Origin: Prevotella sp.
GTDB lineage: Bacteria; Bacteroidota; Bacteroidia; Bacteroidales; Bacteroidaceae
Direction: 5' to 3'
Length of the DNA: 64,000 nt
Assembly: GCA_016285245.1 (NCBI GenBank)
Contig: JAEEQH010000004.1
Span: forward strand, 1-64,000
A program made the translations under genes and the position numbers. This document shows, one piece after another, positions 15,420 through 24,537 of the stretch. Every line of letters begins with the position of its first letter. Position 1 is the stretch's first letter. The notes under the pieces are model-generated. The model saw nothing but the letters and a program-made list of their open reading frames with translations. It was not told the origin of the DNA and searched no databases.

Positions 15420-16955
15420 TTAGCGGCGGGGAGCGGCGGGAGCACCGAAGCCGAAGCCCTGGGGCTGGGCGGCACGCTCGGGCTCGCCAAGGAACGAGGC
15501 CTCGGCATCGCTGGCATCGAGCTTGAAGACCATGAACTTGGGCGACTTCTCGGTGCAGGGTGTCCAGGCACCGCCCTTCGGGCCGTTAGGATCGCTGTAC
15601 TTGGCGAAGTTGGTCCAGGCGGTAAGCATCTTTTCAGAGAGGTCCCAGTCGCCCTTGGTCCAGGGACGCCAGCAGTGCTTCAGCGACTTGAAGACGAACC
15701 AGAGGTCAGACGAGTGGAAGGCGCCACGGAGACGCTGGGTGACCTCGGGATGGGAGCCGTCGTCGGGCAATGGACGGGCAAACTGATAGGCCCATGCCTT
15801 GCCGCCCTTCTGCTGGCGTACCTTACAGAACTCGGCGATGTTCGGGGCCATGTTGCCCATATCGTTCAGGGTGAAGCCAATCATGTAGGGGACATCGGCG
15901 AGGGTGCCCTCGCGGGTGGCGTCGTCGAAGCTCTTGACGCTGACGTAGCCGTCGATCATCGGCATGAACGGCAGTCCGCGACGCATGAACGGCATGGCGC
16001 CGCCCTGCTGCTGGCCGTCGTCGTTAATCTGGTAGTAGAGCGTAGGCAGGGCGAAGACGGTCTCCGTAGAGGCCTGGCGCATCTTCTGAAGATCGGTGAG
16101 GCCAGCCCAGTCGAAAACTTTCTTAGCGTTGGCCTCAGCGTCGGCAAAGGAGCCGCCGCTGTAACGGCCACCGGTGGGATTGCCGTTGGCATCGGGGATG
16201 GTGATGCCCTGGGCACTCATGATGACGGCCTTGTGGAACAGACCACGGGCCAGGGGCGACTCGCAGAGGGTGCGGACGCTGCCGCCGCCGGCACTCTGTC
16301 CGAAGATGGTGACGTTGTTGGGGTCGCCGCCAAACTGTGCGATGTTCTTCTTGATCCACTTCAGCGCCTCAATCTGGTCGAGGATGCCGTAGTTGCCGGA
16401 GACGTGGTGAGGACTCTCGGCGGTGAGGGCGGGATGGACGAGGAAGCCGAAAACGCCGAGACGGTAGTTGATGGAGATGAGGACGACGTCCTTGGCGCCC
16501 CACTCCTGTCCGTCGAACTCGGGCTCGGAGCCGAAGCCCTCACGGTAGCCGCCACCATGTATCCACAGGGCCACGGGCAGCTTCTTGGCCGTCTGGCCGG
16601 GAGCCTTCGTCCACACGTTGAGGTAGAGGCAGTCCTCGCTGAAGGCAGCCTCCTTGCCATAGCCCCACTCAGTGTAGTAGCCACCGGTATACTGGATGGC
16701 CTGGTAAGAGGGACGTCCGAAGGTGTCGCAGATCTTCACACCCTTCCATGGCTGGACGGGCTGCGGCTCACGCCAGCGGTTCTCACGGATGGGAGGAGCG
16801 GCATAGGGTATGCCACGATAGACGTAGACATCGGGATGGTCGTCGGCCAGTACGCCTTGCACCTGACCGCCTTCGATGGTCAACACGGGGTTCTCTGCTG
16901 CCTGTGCAGCTGACACTGCGAGCATGAGCAGGAGTGCGGAAAACAGCTTTTTCAT
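15420..16955 (-). CDS. Secreted type-B carboxylesterase
   Basis: A 511-aa carboxylesterase (PF00135 style). Signal peptide MKKLFSALLLMLAVSAAQAA. Motifs: EDCLYLNVWTK, the oxyanion loop WIHGGGYREG (131-140), nucleophile elbow GQSAGGG with S221, and histidine H414 in GAFHSSDLWFVF. The acid is probably D365 (GFTLNDMGNM). It probably removes acetyl, methyl or phenolic esters from pectin or hemicellulose in the periplasm or outside. It has its own promoter at 16992-17023 but lies directly after the SGNH esterase on the same strand, at the 3' end of the PUL. The exact substrate cannot be read. Confidence 0.85.
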   Translation of the reverse strand: MKKLFSALLLMLAVSAAQAAENPVLTIEGGQVQGVLADDHPDVYVYRGIPYAAPPIRENRWREPQPVQPWKGVKICDTFGRPSYQAIQYTGGYYTEWGYGKEAAFSEDCLYLNVWTKAPGQTAKKLPVALWIHGGGYREGFGSEPEFDGQEWGAKDVVLISINYRLGVFGFLVHPALTAESPHHVSGNYGILDQIEALKWIKKNIAQFGGDPNNVTIFGQSAGGGSVRTLCESPLARGLFHKAVIMSAQGITIPDANGNPTGGRYSGGSFADAEANAKKVFDWAGLTDLQKMRQASTETVFALPTLYYQINDDGQQQGGAMPFMRRGLPFMPMIDGYVSVKSFDDATREGTLADVPYMIGFTLNDMGNMAPNIAEFCKVRQQKGGKAWAYQFARPLPDDGSHPEVTQRLRGAFHSSDLWFVFKSLKHCWRPWTKGDWDLSEKMLTAWTNFAKYSDPNGPKGGAWTPCTEKSPKFMVFKLDASDAEASFLGEPERAAQPQGFGFGAPAAPRR

Positions 16956-16991
16956 ACGCTTTTCTTAGGTTTTGGTTAGTGGTAAGTGCTG

Positions 16992-17023
16992 CAAAGGTAG
17001 GCATTATTCACGAAACCTCCAAA
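16992..17023 (-). promoter_or_regulatory. Promoter of the carboxylesterase gene
   Basis: TACCTTTG (16992-16999) with TTTG (17020-17023) and a 20-bp spacer on the minus strand. Confidence 0.75.
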
Positions 17024-17041
17024 GAAAAGGGAAAGAAATAT

Positions 17042-17881
17042 TCATTTCAGAGCTTCAGCCTCGCGGGGATTACCGAAGGTGACGGGCAGCGACAGCAGCT
17101 GGTAGTAGAGGGTGGCAGCGAGGCGCTGATGCCCCAGGTCGTTGGGGTGCAGACGGTCGGTATCGGCATTGTTGAAGTACGGGGCGTGGACGTCCAGCAG
17201 GGGGAACAGGCCGCTGGTGGCGCTCCAGTCGATGACGGGGACGGCCCACACGTCGGCGGCCTCCTTGACGGCATTGACATAGGCGTCGAGGTACTCGCCA
17301 CACTGGTTCGTGTAGGACTCGTCGCACTGCCAGTTTTTCTCGTTGGCGTGGAAGTCGGCACGGTGGATGGGCGTCAAGAGGACAATCTGCTTCGTGGGAT
17401 AGGCGCGCTTGAGGGAGTCCATGGCGATGTTGATGCGTCCGCAGAACGTCTTGGCATCCATCGACGGTGTGCGCTGACGGCGTGTGACCAACTGCTTGGG
17501 CTGTCCGTGGCCGTACTCCACCTGTGCGTCGTGTTCGTCCCACCAGACGCCGAGGGGCACGCCATTGTTGTAGTCGTTGGTGCCACAGAAGACGATGATG
17601 GCGTCGACATCCTGTCCGTGGTCCTTGAGCAGCTGTGCGGTCTGACGGGGGATGTCGTCCCACTGTCGGCCGCTGACGCCGTAGACGTAGGGCGTGATGT
17701 CGAGCCAGTCGGCCAGCCATCCCCAGTACTTCTTCTTCGCCGCCTTATTGCGCGGGTCGGTGATGGAGTCGCCGAAGTAGGCCACACGCTTACCCTGCCA
17801 GGGGTGGACGAAGCTGGGCTGTGCCCAGCTAGATGATAAATGACAAATGATAAATGCTAAACTCAGCAGCAGACGTTTCAT
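17042..17881 (-). CDS. SGNH/GDSL hydrolase, likely carbohydrate acetylesterase
   Basis: A 279-aa secreted protein. SGNH blocks are all present: GDSIT with S39, the glycine of GVSGRQ (68-73), N102 in CGTND, and D242/H245 in DTDRLHPNDLG. Such enzymes near rhamnogalacturonan lyases commonly deacetylate RG-I. The signal peptide MKRLLLSLAFIICHLSSSWA is partly encoded by a 7-bp-period micro-repeat (17834-17861). It lies ~50 bp downstream of the PL11 lyase on the same strand and is probably co-transcribed. Substrate inferred from the neighbourhood. Confidence 0.85.
   Translation of the reverse strand: MKRLLLSLAFIICHLSSSWAQPSFVHPWQGKRVAYFGDSITDPRNKAAKKKYWGWLADWLDITPYVYGVSGRQWDDIPRQTAQLLKDHGQDVDAIIVFCGTNDYNNGVPLGVWWDEHDAQVEYGHGQPKQLVTRRQRTPSMDAKTFCGRINIAMDSLKRAYPTKQIVLLTPIHRADFHANEKNWQCDESYTNQCGEYLDAYVNAVKEAADVWAVPVIDWSATSGLFPLLDVHAPYFNNADTDRLHPNDLGHQRLAATLYYQLLSLPVTFGNPREAEALK
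17834..17861. repeat. 7-bp-period micro-repeat encoding part of a signal peptide
   Basis: Four heptamers tgataaa, tgacaaa, tgataaa, tgctaaa. On the minus strand they encode the hydrophobic core LAFIICHLS of the SGNH protein. Confidence 0.75.
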
Positions 17882-17934
17882 ATTTTCTACGTTTCTTTTC
17901 TATTCTCTAGCAGTATACACAACAAACGATAACT

Positions 17935-20900
17935 TCATTTCCTAACTTTACGCCCGCCGACGACATACACACCACGACGCAGGCCGTCGAGCGCCTTATC
18001 AGCCGGGACGCCACTACGCAGCAGGAGGCCATCCGTGGTGCAGACATCGACAAGCTCATGACTGCTCCTCAGACGGTCAACAGTTGTCGTTACTGCTTGA
18101 AGGATGAGCTTTCCTTCGGTATTAAGCAGCGAGGCATCCCAGGTGTAGTCAGCACCGTCGGCAGCCACGGTCTTGACGACCGGGGTGCCCGTGGCACCGG
18201 TAAAACCACTGTTAAAGACGGGCAGTTCCATGCCCTCGGTCAGGACACGACCTTCGGGTATCTGAACGAGCAGTGTGTCTGAGAAATGGACAATGCGTCC
18301 GCTGACGGTAAACCGGCTGTTGCCTGACGTGGAGCCTAACCGCACGACGAGCGTGGCACCGGTATTGAGCGTCAGACTGCTGGCACGCAGTGTCCCTGTA
18401 GGCGAGCTCTCCACGCCTCCATAGAGTCGGCCGTCTTTGTTGACGATGATGCTGGCCGCCGTGCCCGTGCCATAAAGGCTGGCACCCCTGGCAATGGTGA
18501 CGGTTCCGGTAACCGAAGCTGTGGATGCCAGTTCGAGAGAACCGCCACTGACGGTGATGGGCGAGGTATGACCTGCCGCACGCAGCGTCAGTTTTCCCGT
18601 TCCGACCTTTGTGACACGACTGGCTGTCAGCAGTCCGCTGAACGCCATGTCTTCATTCAGATAGCCTATCTCGTAAGCACTCGAACTGCCGCCCAGCACG
18701 CCTGTTGCCGCCGTACCCATCAAAGAGCCTATCTTCAGCGTGCCGCTGGCCTCGTTGCCACTGCCGCCGTTAAAGAAGGCTATCCAGGTGTCGGCATCGA
18801 CCTTCAACCGGCCCTTGCGCAGATCGCTGACATTGGTCATCAGGCGGAACTGACTACCTTTGGCGGTCAGCGTGCCCTCGAAGTTGGCAAATGTCAAGCC
18901 GACATCACAACGTACATAGCGCGTCTCGACGGTCAGGTTGCCCTTACCCTTGACGCTGCCGTTAATCTTGCCGCGCGACGAACCGAGGATGCGGTTCGTC
19001 GTCCCCTCGGCGACCGTCACCTGATGGTTGAAGGTCGGGACGGTGGAGGTGCTGTTTACATCAATCTGATGGACCTCGCCGCCGGCCAACAGCATGGGCG
19101 AGCCACTGCGTCCGAAGGTGCTGTTCCAGGCTCCCTGGGCCACGACACCCTTCCGGACAATCAGTCCTGCGAAGTTATTGGCTCCGGGGTATGTGAAGTT
19201 CAGCTGTCCGGCACCGTCCTTAACGAGATAGCCCGTACCGCTGACCTGTCCCTTCAGTGAGAGGGCGCTATTGGACTGGGCAATACGGATGGTTGCCGTA
19301 TCGGTGACTGTTACCTGGCGGTCGGTACCCATGTTGTCCTTCGCCAACACTAACGTGCCACCATTCTTAAGCTGCAGATTCCCTTGTGCGGCCGAAGCAG
19401 CGCCGATGGCACTCTTCTGGCCTCCGTCGTAGAAATTGGGAACGGTGAGTGTTCCGCCATTGACAATGGTCGGACCGGTGTAGTCACTGTACTTGATGTT
19501 GAGGGTGACTTTTGCTGCCGGATTGACGGTCAGTCCGCCATCGCCGCTGAGACCACCATTGCCCGAGAGGGTATAGTCGCCGCTGTCGAACGAGACGCCC
19601 TTGGTCACCATCATCTCGGGCACGCTGACGTTGGTCAACGCTGCACGGTCATTGAAGACGACGCCATCGCCGTTGACGAAGGCGGTGGGATTGCCACCGT
19701 TGCTGACAGAGAAGTTTTGCTTCTTATAGTCCCACACATTGCTTAAAGCGCCTGTCCAGACGATGCCGTCGGCAGCCGGCCGGCTCTCATGGACAATGAG
19801 CAGCAGACGGCCGTCTCGCACCTCCAGGTCGTAGTTGATGCCCTCCAGTCCGCGTGTCTTTAACTTCGTCACGTCGCAGGTGAGCGTCCCCGTACAACGT
19901 GCAATCTCGTACTCGGCGTAGTCCTTAGAGCCAAGGTTGACAGTGAGGTAATTGGTACCACGGAAGGTGAGGTCGCCCTCTACCTGAAGGTAGCCGCTGA
20001 GCGGACTGCCGGGCTGCGGCATGACGGCGTCAATCTCCAAATAGACCTCTCCGGGCAGCACCATGCTCTTCTCGCTGCTGATGACGTTGCCACCAGCCTT
20101 CAGCCGGCATCCTTCGTAGTTCAACGCGCCTTCAAAGGTGATGGTATCCTGAAGCGTGAAACGACCGCCGAGGGTTCCCCTGGCACGCAGCTCTACAGGA
20201 CCGGCTATGGTTCCATTGACCTCAAGTGTGCCTTCGCTGATGATTGTCTGACCGGTGTGCCCCAATGTGCCGTTGACGATGGCGGCACCCTGCATAGACT
20301 TGACGAGTCCGCCCTTGCCGGCGGTGACACGACCCTGGAAGGAATAGTCATGGCCACGGGGAGTCATCAGATAGAGCATGGAGGGTTGAAGGGGTGCCGA
20401 AGGGGCGATGGGCGCGGTGTTGTCGCCCGAGAGGTCGAACAGCACACTTTTGCCATCGGCGTAGGGGGCATCGGCCGTCATGTCGAATGTTGAATACTGT
20501 CCATGGCCCTTATAGCGAAGGTCACTTTCGTAGACGGGGGGCAACGGAGGCATGGGCATCCCACCACCCAGATAAAAGCCGGTGTTGGGATGCTGATAGT
20601 AGCCACGGGTGGTGCAGTCGCCACGGTAGTGGGGGTCCTGCTGCAGGCAGTAGATGCTATAAGACGTCGGTATGTTGGTAGTGTAACCAACCAGTCCCGT
20701 ACAGCTTCCTGCATCCTGTTTGGCAAGGATAATCTCCTCGCGCCAGTCACCGATGATGTCGCCCATGAAAGCGGGACGCGTACCCGTGGCACCATGTGTG
20801 GCCCAGGCAGACTCCTGAGAGAATTCACAAAGGCGGTCGCCGAGGACACGTGTTATCATCATGTTCGTCCCCCAGCCTGAGCCACCAGGCGAGTTCAGCC

Positions 20901-22530
20901 ATTCGCGCTGCAGACGACCGTCCCACCAGACGCCCTCGAACATCGAGCCGCTACGCGTCTGACCGGTCTTCTCGCCTTTGCAGTCATAGACGAATTCGTC
21001 TGTGTAGCTGAGTATCTCGTAGCCCTTTCGCGAGGCATCGATATCCAAACAAGCACCACGCCCTACGTCGTAGACCGAGGGCAGGTACCACTCCTTGATA
21101 CGCTCGGCTGTCGCCGCATCATAGAGCAGCTGGCCAAGCAGGGCACTCTGCTGGATGGCATAGACCTCAAGACCGGGACGGTCGGGGTCGATGTCGCTCA
21201 GAACATAGCGGTCACCATGGCCTATGCCGGGGCTGCGGAACCAGCCGTTGCGGGGATTGACCGAGTAGCCACCCTGTATCATCTCGTCAGTACCGTCGCC
21301 ATCGACATCAGCCACACGCAACTGGTGGAACTCTGCCGGCCACGGCGACTTGTCGTTACGGCTCCAAGTTCTGTCATGATGCCAGTTGGTGGGGATGCCA
21401 CCCGTCCAGTCGTACTCCCAGGTGAAGACGTAGTTGTGGTGTGTCTTGTTGGTCTCGCGGTCAAGACACTCCATAACCAGCGACGGATGGATGCCGTCAA
21501 GATAGCAGATGGCAAAGTGGCCGTCCATGACGGCATAGCCGAAGCTCATGTACTTGGCGCGGGTGTTGCGTCCCCACGTGTCGCTGCCGTCATGCACTTC
21601 GTTGTAGTTCAGTTCGTTGCAGGCTATCTCGGCACCCGTCTCGCCGTCGATAACTGACACGTAGAATGGCGGTACGCGCGTAGCATGGGAACGGTAGTCC
21701 ACCACGCCGTCGCCGTCGGTATCGGCAACACTGCTGCCTTTGGCATACTTTCCCCATGTGTTGTTGGACTTGTCCCAGAAGCGTGTGCCGTCACTCGACT
21801 TTATCATCACTTCACAACGACCATCGCAATTGATGTCCCACGCGACGACCATATCGTTCTGGCCTGCAGAGATATTGACGTTCGGCCCCATGTCTACTGT
21901 CCATAGCAACGTGCCGTCGAGCCGGTAGGCCTGTAGCTTATGACTGGTGGTGGCTGCATTGTCGGACTGGTTCTCGGCATCATCCTCTTTATCACTGGCT
22001 GTGGCACCCGTAAACAGTCGGTCGCAGACAACGGCATCGTACTCGCCGTCGCCATCAAGATCCATCGGCCACACGAACTTCGTACGGTAGTCGTTGCGGA
22101 CAATTACTATGTTATCGAAGTCGAAGTTGAACCAAACATTGGGATACGGCTGTGACTTGTATTTGAAAGGCGCACTCTTGGGACCCTCGACACCGTCGGG
22201 GGTGATGGCCGTAACGGCATATTCCGCATTGGCAACGAGCGATGACGGAGCATAGTTGGTCGTCTTAAGGGGGGTAGCATTGAGCTTTGTATAGTCCGTG
22301 GCGCCAGGACTACGGCGATAGACATTATAGGTCGTGCCCTCAGGTTCCTGTGCCAATTTTCGCCAGGAAATCAGATTGCCCTGACCTGCCGACGACGTGA
22401 CGGAACGGATGGAGCTGCCAGAACGATTAACGGCGACGACACCGCGACTGAGGGGTTGCTGCAGACGTTGTGCCGTTATATAGGACGTAGCGGATAAGGT
22501 TAGGAGCAAGACAAGATACTTGCTGTTCAT
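17935..22530 (-). CDS. PL11-type rhamnogalacturonan lyase fused to autotransporter-like β-helix repeats (1531 aa)
   Basis: Signal peptide to ~20. Residues ~20-620 are a family 11 RG lyase: LSRGVVAVNRS at the start, then the calcium-propeller blocks PMDLDGDGEYDAVV, WDINCDGRCE, VADVDGDGTDEMIQGG and FMGDIIGDWREEIIL, and the PHYRGDCTTRGYYQHPNTGF region. From ~690 onward are serine/glycine-rich repeats of the passenger-associated type (GTLGHTGQTIISEGTLEVNG; YTGPTIVNGGTLTV). The end, DGLRRGVYVVGGRKVRK, looks like a sorting tail; there is no β-barrel. It would cut the GalA-Rha backbone of RG-I at the surface. A terminator lies between it and the upstream SusD gene, so its expression may be uncoupled. 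Confidence 0.85.
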   Translation of the reverse strand: MNSKYLVLLLTLSATSYITAQRLQQPLSRGVVAVNRSGSSIRSVTSSAGQGNLISWRKLAQEPEGTTYNVYRRSPGATDYTKLNATPLKTTNYAPSSLVANAEYAVTAITPDGVEGPKSAPFKYKSQPYPNVWFNFDFDNIVIVRNDYRTKFVWPMDLDGDGEYDAVVCDRLFTGATASDKEDDAENQSDNAATTSHKLQAYRLDGTLLWTVDMGPNVNISAGQNDMVVAWDINCDGRCEVMIKSSDGTRFWDKSNNTWGKYAKGSSVADTDGDGVVDYRSHATRVPPFYVSVIDGETGAEIACNELNYNEVHDGSDTWGRNTRAKYMSFGYAVMDGHFAICYLDGIHPSLVMECLDRETNKTHHNYVFTWEYDWTGGIPTNWHHDRTWSRNDKSPWPAEFHQLRVADVDGDGTDEMIQGGYSVNPRNGWFRSPGIGHGDRYVLSDIDPDRPGLEVYAIQQSALLGQLLYDAATAERIKEWYLPSVYDVGRGACLDIDASRKGYEILSYTDEFVYDCKGEKTGQTRSGSMFEGVWWDGRLQREWLNSPGGSGWGTNMMITRVLGDRLCEFSQESAWATHGATGTRPAFMGDIIGDWREEIILAKQDAGSCTGLVGYTTNIPTSYSIYCLQQDPHYRGDCTTRGYYQHPNTGFYLGGGMPMPPLPPVYESDLRYKGHGQYSTFDMTADAPYADGKSVLFDLSGDNTAPIAPSAPLQPSMLYLMTPRGHDYSFQGRVTAGKGGLVKSMQGAAIVNGTLGHTGQTIISEGTLEVNGTIAGPVELRARGTLGGRFTLQDTITFEGALNYEGCRLKAGGNVISSEKSMVLPGEVYLEIDAVMPQPGSPLSGYLQVEGDLTFRGTNYLTVNLGSKDYAEYEIARCTGTLTCDVTKLKTRGLEGINYDLEVRDGRLLLIVHESRPAADGIVWTGALSNVWDYKKQNFSVSNGGNPTAFVNGDGVVFNDRAALTNVSVPEMMVTKGVSFDSGDYTLSGNGGLSGDGGLTVNPAAKVTLNIKYSDYTGPTIVNGGTLTVPNFYDGGQKSAIGAASAAQGNLQLKNGGTLVLAKDNMGTDRQVTVTDTATIRIAQSNSALSLKGQVSGTGYLVKDGAGQLNFTYPGANNFAGLIVRKGVVAQGAWNSTFGRSGSPMLLAGGEVHQIDVNSTSTVPTFNHQVTVAEGTTNRILGSSRGKINGSVKGKGNLTVETRYVRCDVGLTFANFEGTLTAKGSQFRLMTNVSDLRKGRLKVDADTWIAFFNGGSGNEASGTLKIGSLMGTAATGVLGGSSSAYEIGYLNEDMAFSGLLTASRVTKVGTGKLTLRAAGHTSPITVSGGSLELASTASVTGTVTIARGASLYGTGTAASIIVNKDGRLYGGVESSPTGTLRASSLTLNTGATLVVRLGSTSGNSRFTVSGRIVHFSDTLLVQIPEGRVLTEGMELPVFNSGFTGATGTPVVKTVAADGADYTWDASLLNTEGKLILQAVTTTVDRLRSSHELVDVCTTDGLLLRSGVPADKALDGLRRGVYVVGGRKVRK

Positions 22531-22570
22531 TTGTAATTAGTTTTTAGTCGATTGGTTCTATGTCTGTAAA

Positions 22571-22609
22571 AAACACCCTCCCCACTTTACGTAAGCAGCG
22601 GAGAGGGTG
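22571..22609 (-). terminator. Intrinsic terminator downstream of the SusD gene
   Basis: CACCCTC (22574-22580) pairs with GAGGGTG (22603-22609); on the minus strand it is followed by GTTTTTTAC. It lies between the SusD-like gene and the PL11 lyase. Confidence 0.7.
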
Positions 22610-22626
22610 CGAGTAGCATCTGGATA

Positions 22627-24453
22627 TTACTTAAACGGTAAGTACCAGTTATTCTTGTCTTCCAAGTTGACGGCGGGATTCTTGTAGGCTAACTTACGTG
22701 CGAGCCACTGGCTGCCGAAGTTCGGGCGATAGAGTCCGGCCTCGTTCTTGTGGCGAGCGAGACGCATGAGGTCGTACCAGCGGCCACCCTCGAAGGCGAG
22801 CTCCAGGGCCATCTCGTCGCAGAGGAGATCCTCGACGGCGTTGATGGAGTCCTGACGTGTGGTGCCCACGGCGATACCCTCGGCAGCAAGCTCAGCCATC
22901 TTCATACCGACGATGGTGTCGAGCTGGTAGGGCGACAGTCCGGGGCTGTAGACGGCACCCGTATAGTCGCAGGTGGCGCCGGCACCGTGCATATGTACGC
23001 CGATGCAGTTCTCGGGCTCCGCAAACTTCGAGATATTAGCCTCGGAGAGCAGCGGATAGGTGGTCTGCAGCGCCACCTTCGACGCGTCGCTGATGTAGAG
23101 CGGACCACCGCTGCCAGCAGGCTCGACGAGGTAGCGGCTGATGCCGTCCTTGAGGATGGCGAAGGCGACGTCGTAGTAACCCAGACGGTTGAAGGCCTCG
23201 GCCAGACGGAGCCAGACGGCGCTGACACGGTAGAGGTACACCTGTGCGTTGCTGTTCTTCGTGATCCAGACGGTGGTCTCCGACGACTCCTTGTCATCAC
23301 GCTCACGGGTGATGGCGCTGGTGCGCATGTCGCCAATCTTCACGCTGTTGAGGATAGTCTTCGTGGCCGTGCTCGTGGACGACTTGTAGTAGTAGTCCTG
23401 ACCCTCGGAGAGGGCGTTGTAGGCGGCGCTGGGCACAATCTGTATTTGGTCGACGTAGCCCTTGCTGTTAGAGTAGAAGTCGTAGCCGTAAGCCAGCGGG
23501 ATGAGCGTCGTCACACCCGCCCGGTTGTTGGGTGCCATGGGGATGTAGGTGATGACGTCGGTACCGCCCGAGAAGATGTTAGCCCAGGGCGTCGTGGTGT
23601 AGCTGAACGTGCCACCCCAGTCGCTGGGCAGCAGCTCCTGCATGGCCACGGAACGGCGGCCGCTGAAGGTGACACCCTGCATATAGGCCGAATGGCGGCT
23701 GTCGGCGGGCAGCACCTCCGTGAGGTAGGTGATGTAGTGGCGCGCTGCCTGGGCATACTGTCCCGTCTCAAGGTAGAGGTCGCCCATGACGACGTCGACA
23801 GGGATGAAAAGCATCGACGTGGTGATGCTGGACGGTGCCGAGCCGTAGTCAGGCAGGCCGTAGCCCGTGTACTGCTCAAGGTCGGGAGCCAGACGGGCGA
23901 CGATGCCGTCGATGTCGAGCTCCGGGAACTGGTTGTTGTCAATCTGCGAGATCTGCGTCAGCGGCTCGGTGTAGAACGGCACCTTGCCGAAGACACGTGC
24001 CAGCTGCATATAAGCCCAGGCACGGACGGCCTTCACGGCGACATACTCGTTCATGGCGACATAGGTGGCACCGGTGCGGATCGTCGTGTCGCGATGGGCG
24101 ATGTAGTAGTTGCAGTTGTTGATGACGCGGTAGTAGACGTAAGCGCTGTCGTACTTGTTGGCCTCGGACAGCTGGAACTGTGCCAGCTCGCGCAGATGAC
24201 GGTCCGTGGCAGCGGTGGTGTCGACGAGGTCGCCACGCATCTCACCGATGAACATATACTGGTCGGCCAGCTGCTGCATACCCTGGAGGATGCCCAGGGC
24301 GTAGTAGATGGAGTCCGTCTTCTGGTTAATGTCCGGCTCGAACAGCTGTCGCTCGCTGTCGCTCTCGAGCATATCAGAACAAGCCGTGAAGACTGTTCCG
24401 CCTAAACACAGGCAACCTGCAATCAAGAGCGTTTTAATATTTTTGGTATTCAT
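22627..24453 (-). CDS. SusD/RagB-like glycan-binding lipoprotein (PUL pair 1)
   Basis: I chose the ATG at 24451-24453, which gives a lipoprotein signal peptide with lipobox FTAC (MNTKNIKTLLIAGCLCLGGTVFTACSD). The frame is open 27 codons further up, but that stretch is spacer. The TPR-like helices typical of SusD are present (VINNCNYYIAHRD; VAVKAVRAWAYMQLARVFGK), and the C-terminal MALELAFEGGRWYDLMRLAR block is diagnostic. It sits on the outer membrane and feeds oligosaccharides to the SusC partner encoded directly upstream. The SusC-SusD gap carries a small hairpin (24475-24495). Confidence 0.88.
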   Translation of the reverse strand: MNTKNIKTLLIAGCLCLGGTVFTACSDMLESDSERQLFEPDINQKTDSIYYALGILQGMQQLADQYMFIGEMRGDLVDTTAATDRHLRELAQFQLSEANKYDSAYVYYRVINNCNYYIAHRDTTIRTGATYVAMNEYVAVKAVRAWAYMQLARVFGKVPFYTEPLTQISQIDNNQFPELDIDGIVARLAPDLEQYTGYGLPDYGSAPSSITTSMLFIPVDVVMGDLYLETGQYAQAARHYITYLTEVLPADSRHSAYMQGVTFSGRRSVAMQELLPSDWGGTFSYTTTPWANIFSGGTDVITYIPMAPNNRAGVTTLIPLAYGYDFYSNSKGYVDQIQIVPSAAYNALSEGQDYYYKSSTSTATKTILNSVKIGDMRTSAITRERDDKESSETTVWITKNSNAQVYLYRVSAVWLRLAEAFNRLGYYDVAFAILKDGISRYLVEPAGSGGPLYISDASKVALQTTYPLLSEANISKFAEPENCIGVHMHGAGATCDYTGAVYSPGLSPYQLDTIVGMKMAELAAEGIAVGTTRQDSINAVEDLLCDEMALELAFEGGRWYDLMRLARHKNEAGLYRPNFGSQWLARKLAYKNPAVNLEDKNNWYLPFK

Positions 24454-24537
24454 AATCTTCAATCTTCTGGATTGTGCCGCCACACGGTGGTGGCATAGTT
24501 CAACAATTTCTTCTGGATTTTCAATGTTCAACATCGA

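Noticed and set aside
15408..16913. 501-codon plus-strand frame opposite the carboxylesterase
   Set aside because: Shadow of the esterase, whose motifs and signal peptide are unambiguous.
24475..24495. Terminator between SusC-1 and SusD-1
   Set aside because: The stem is short with a mismatch and no T-run follows; at most an attenuating or stabilising hairpin.
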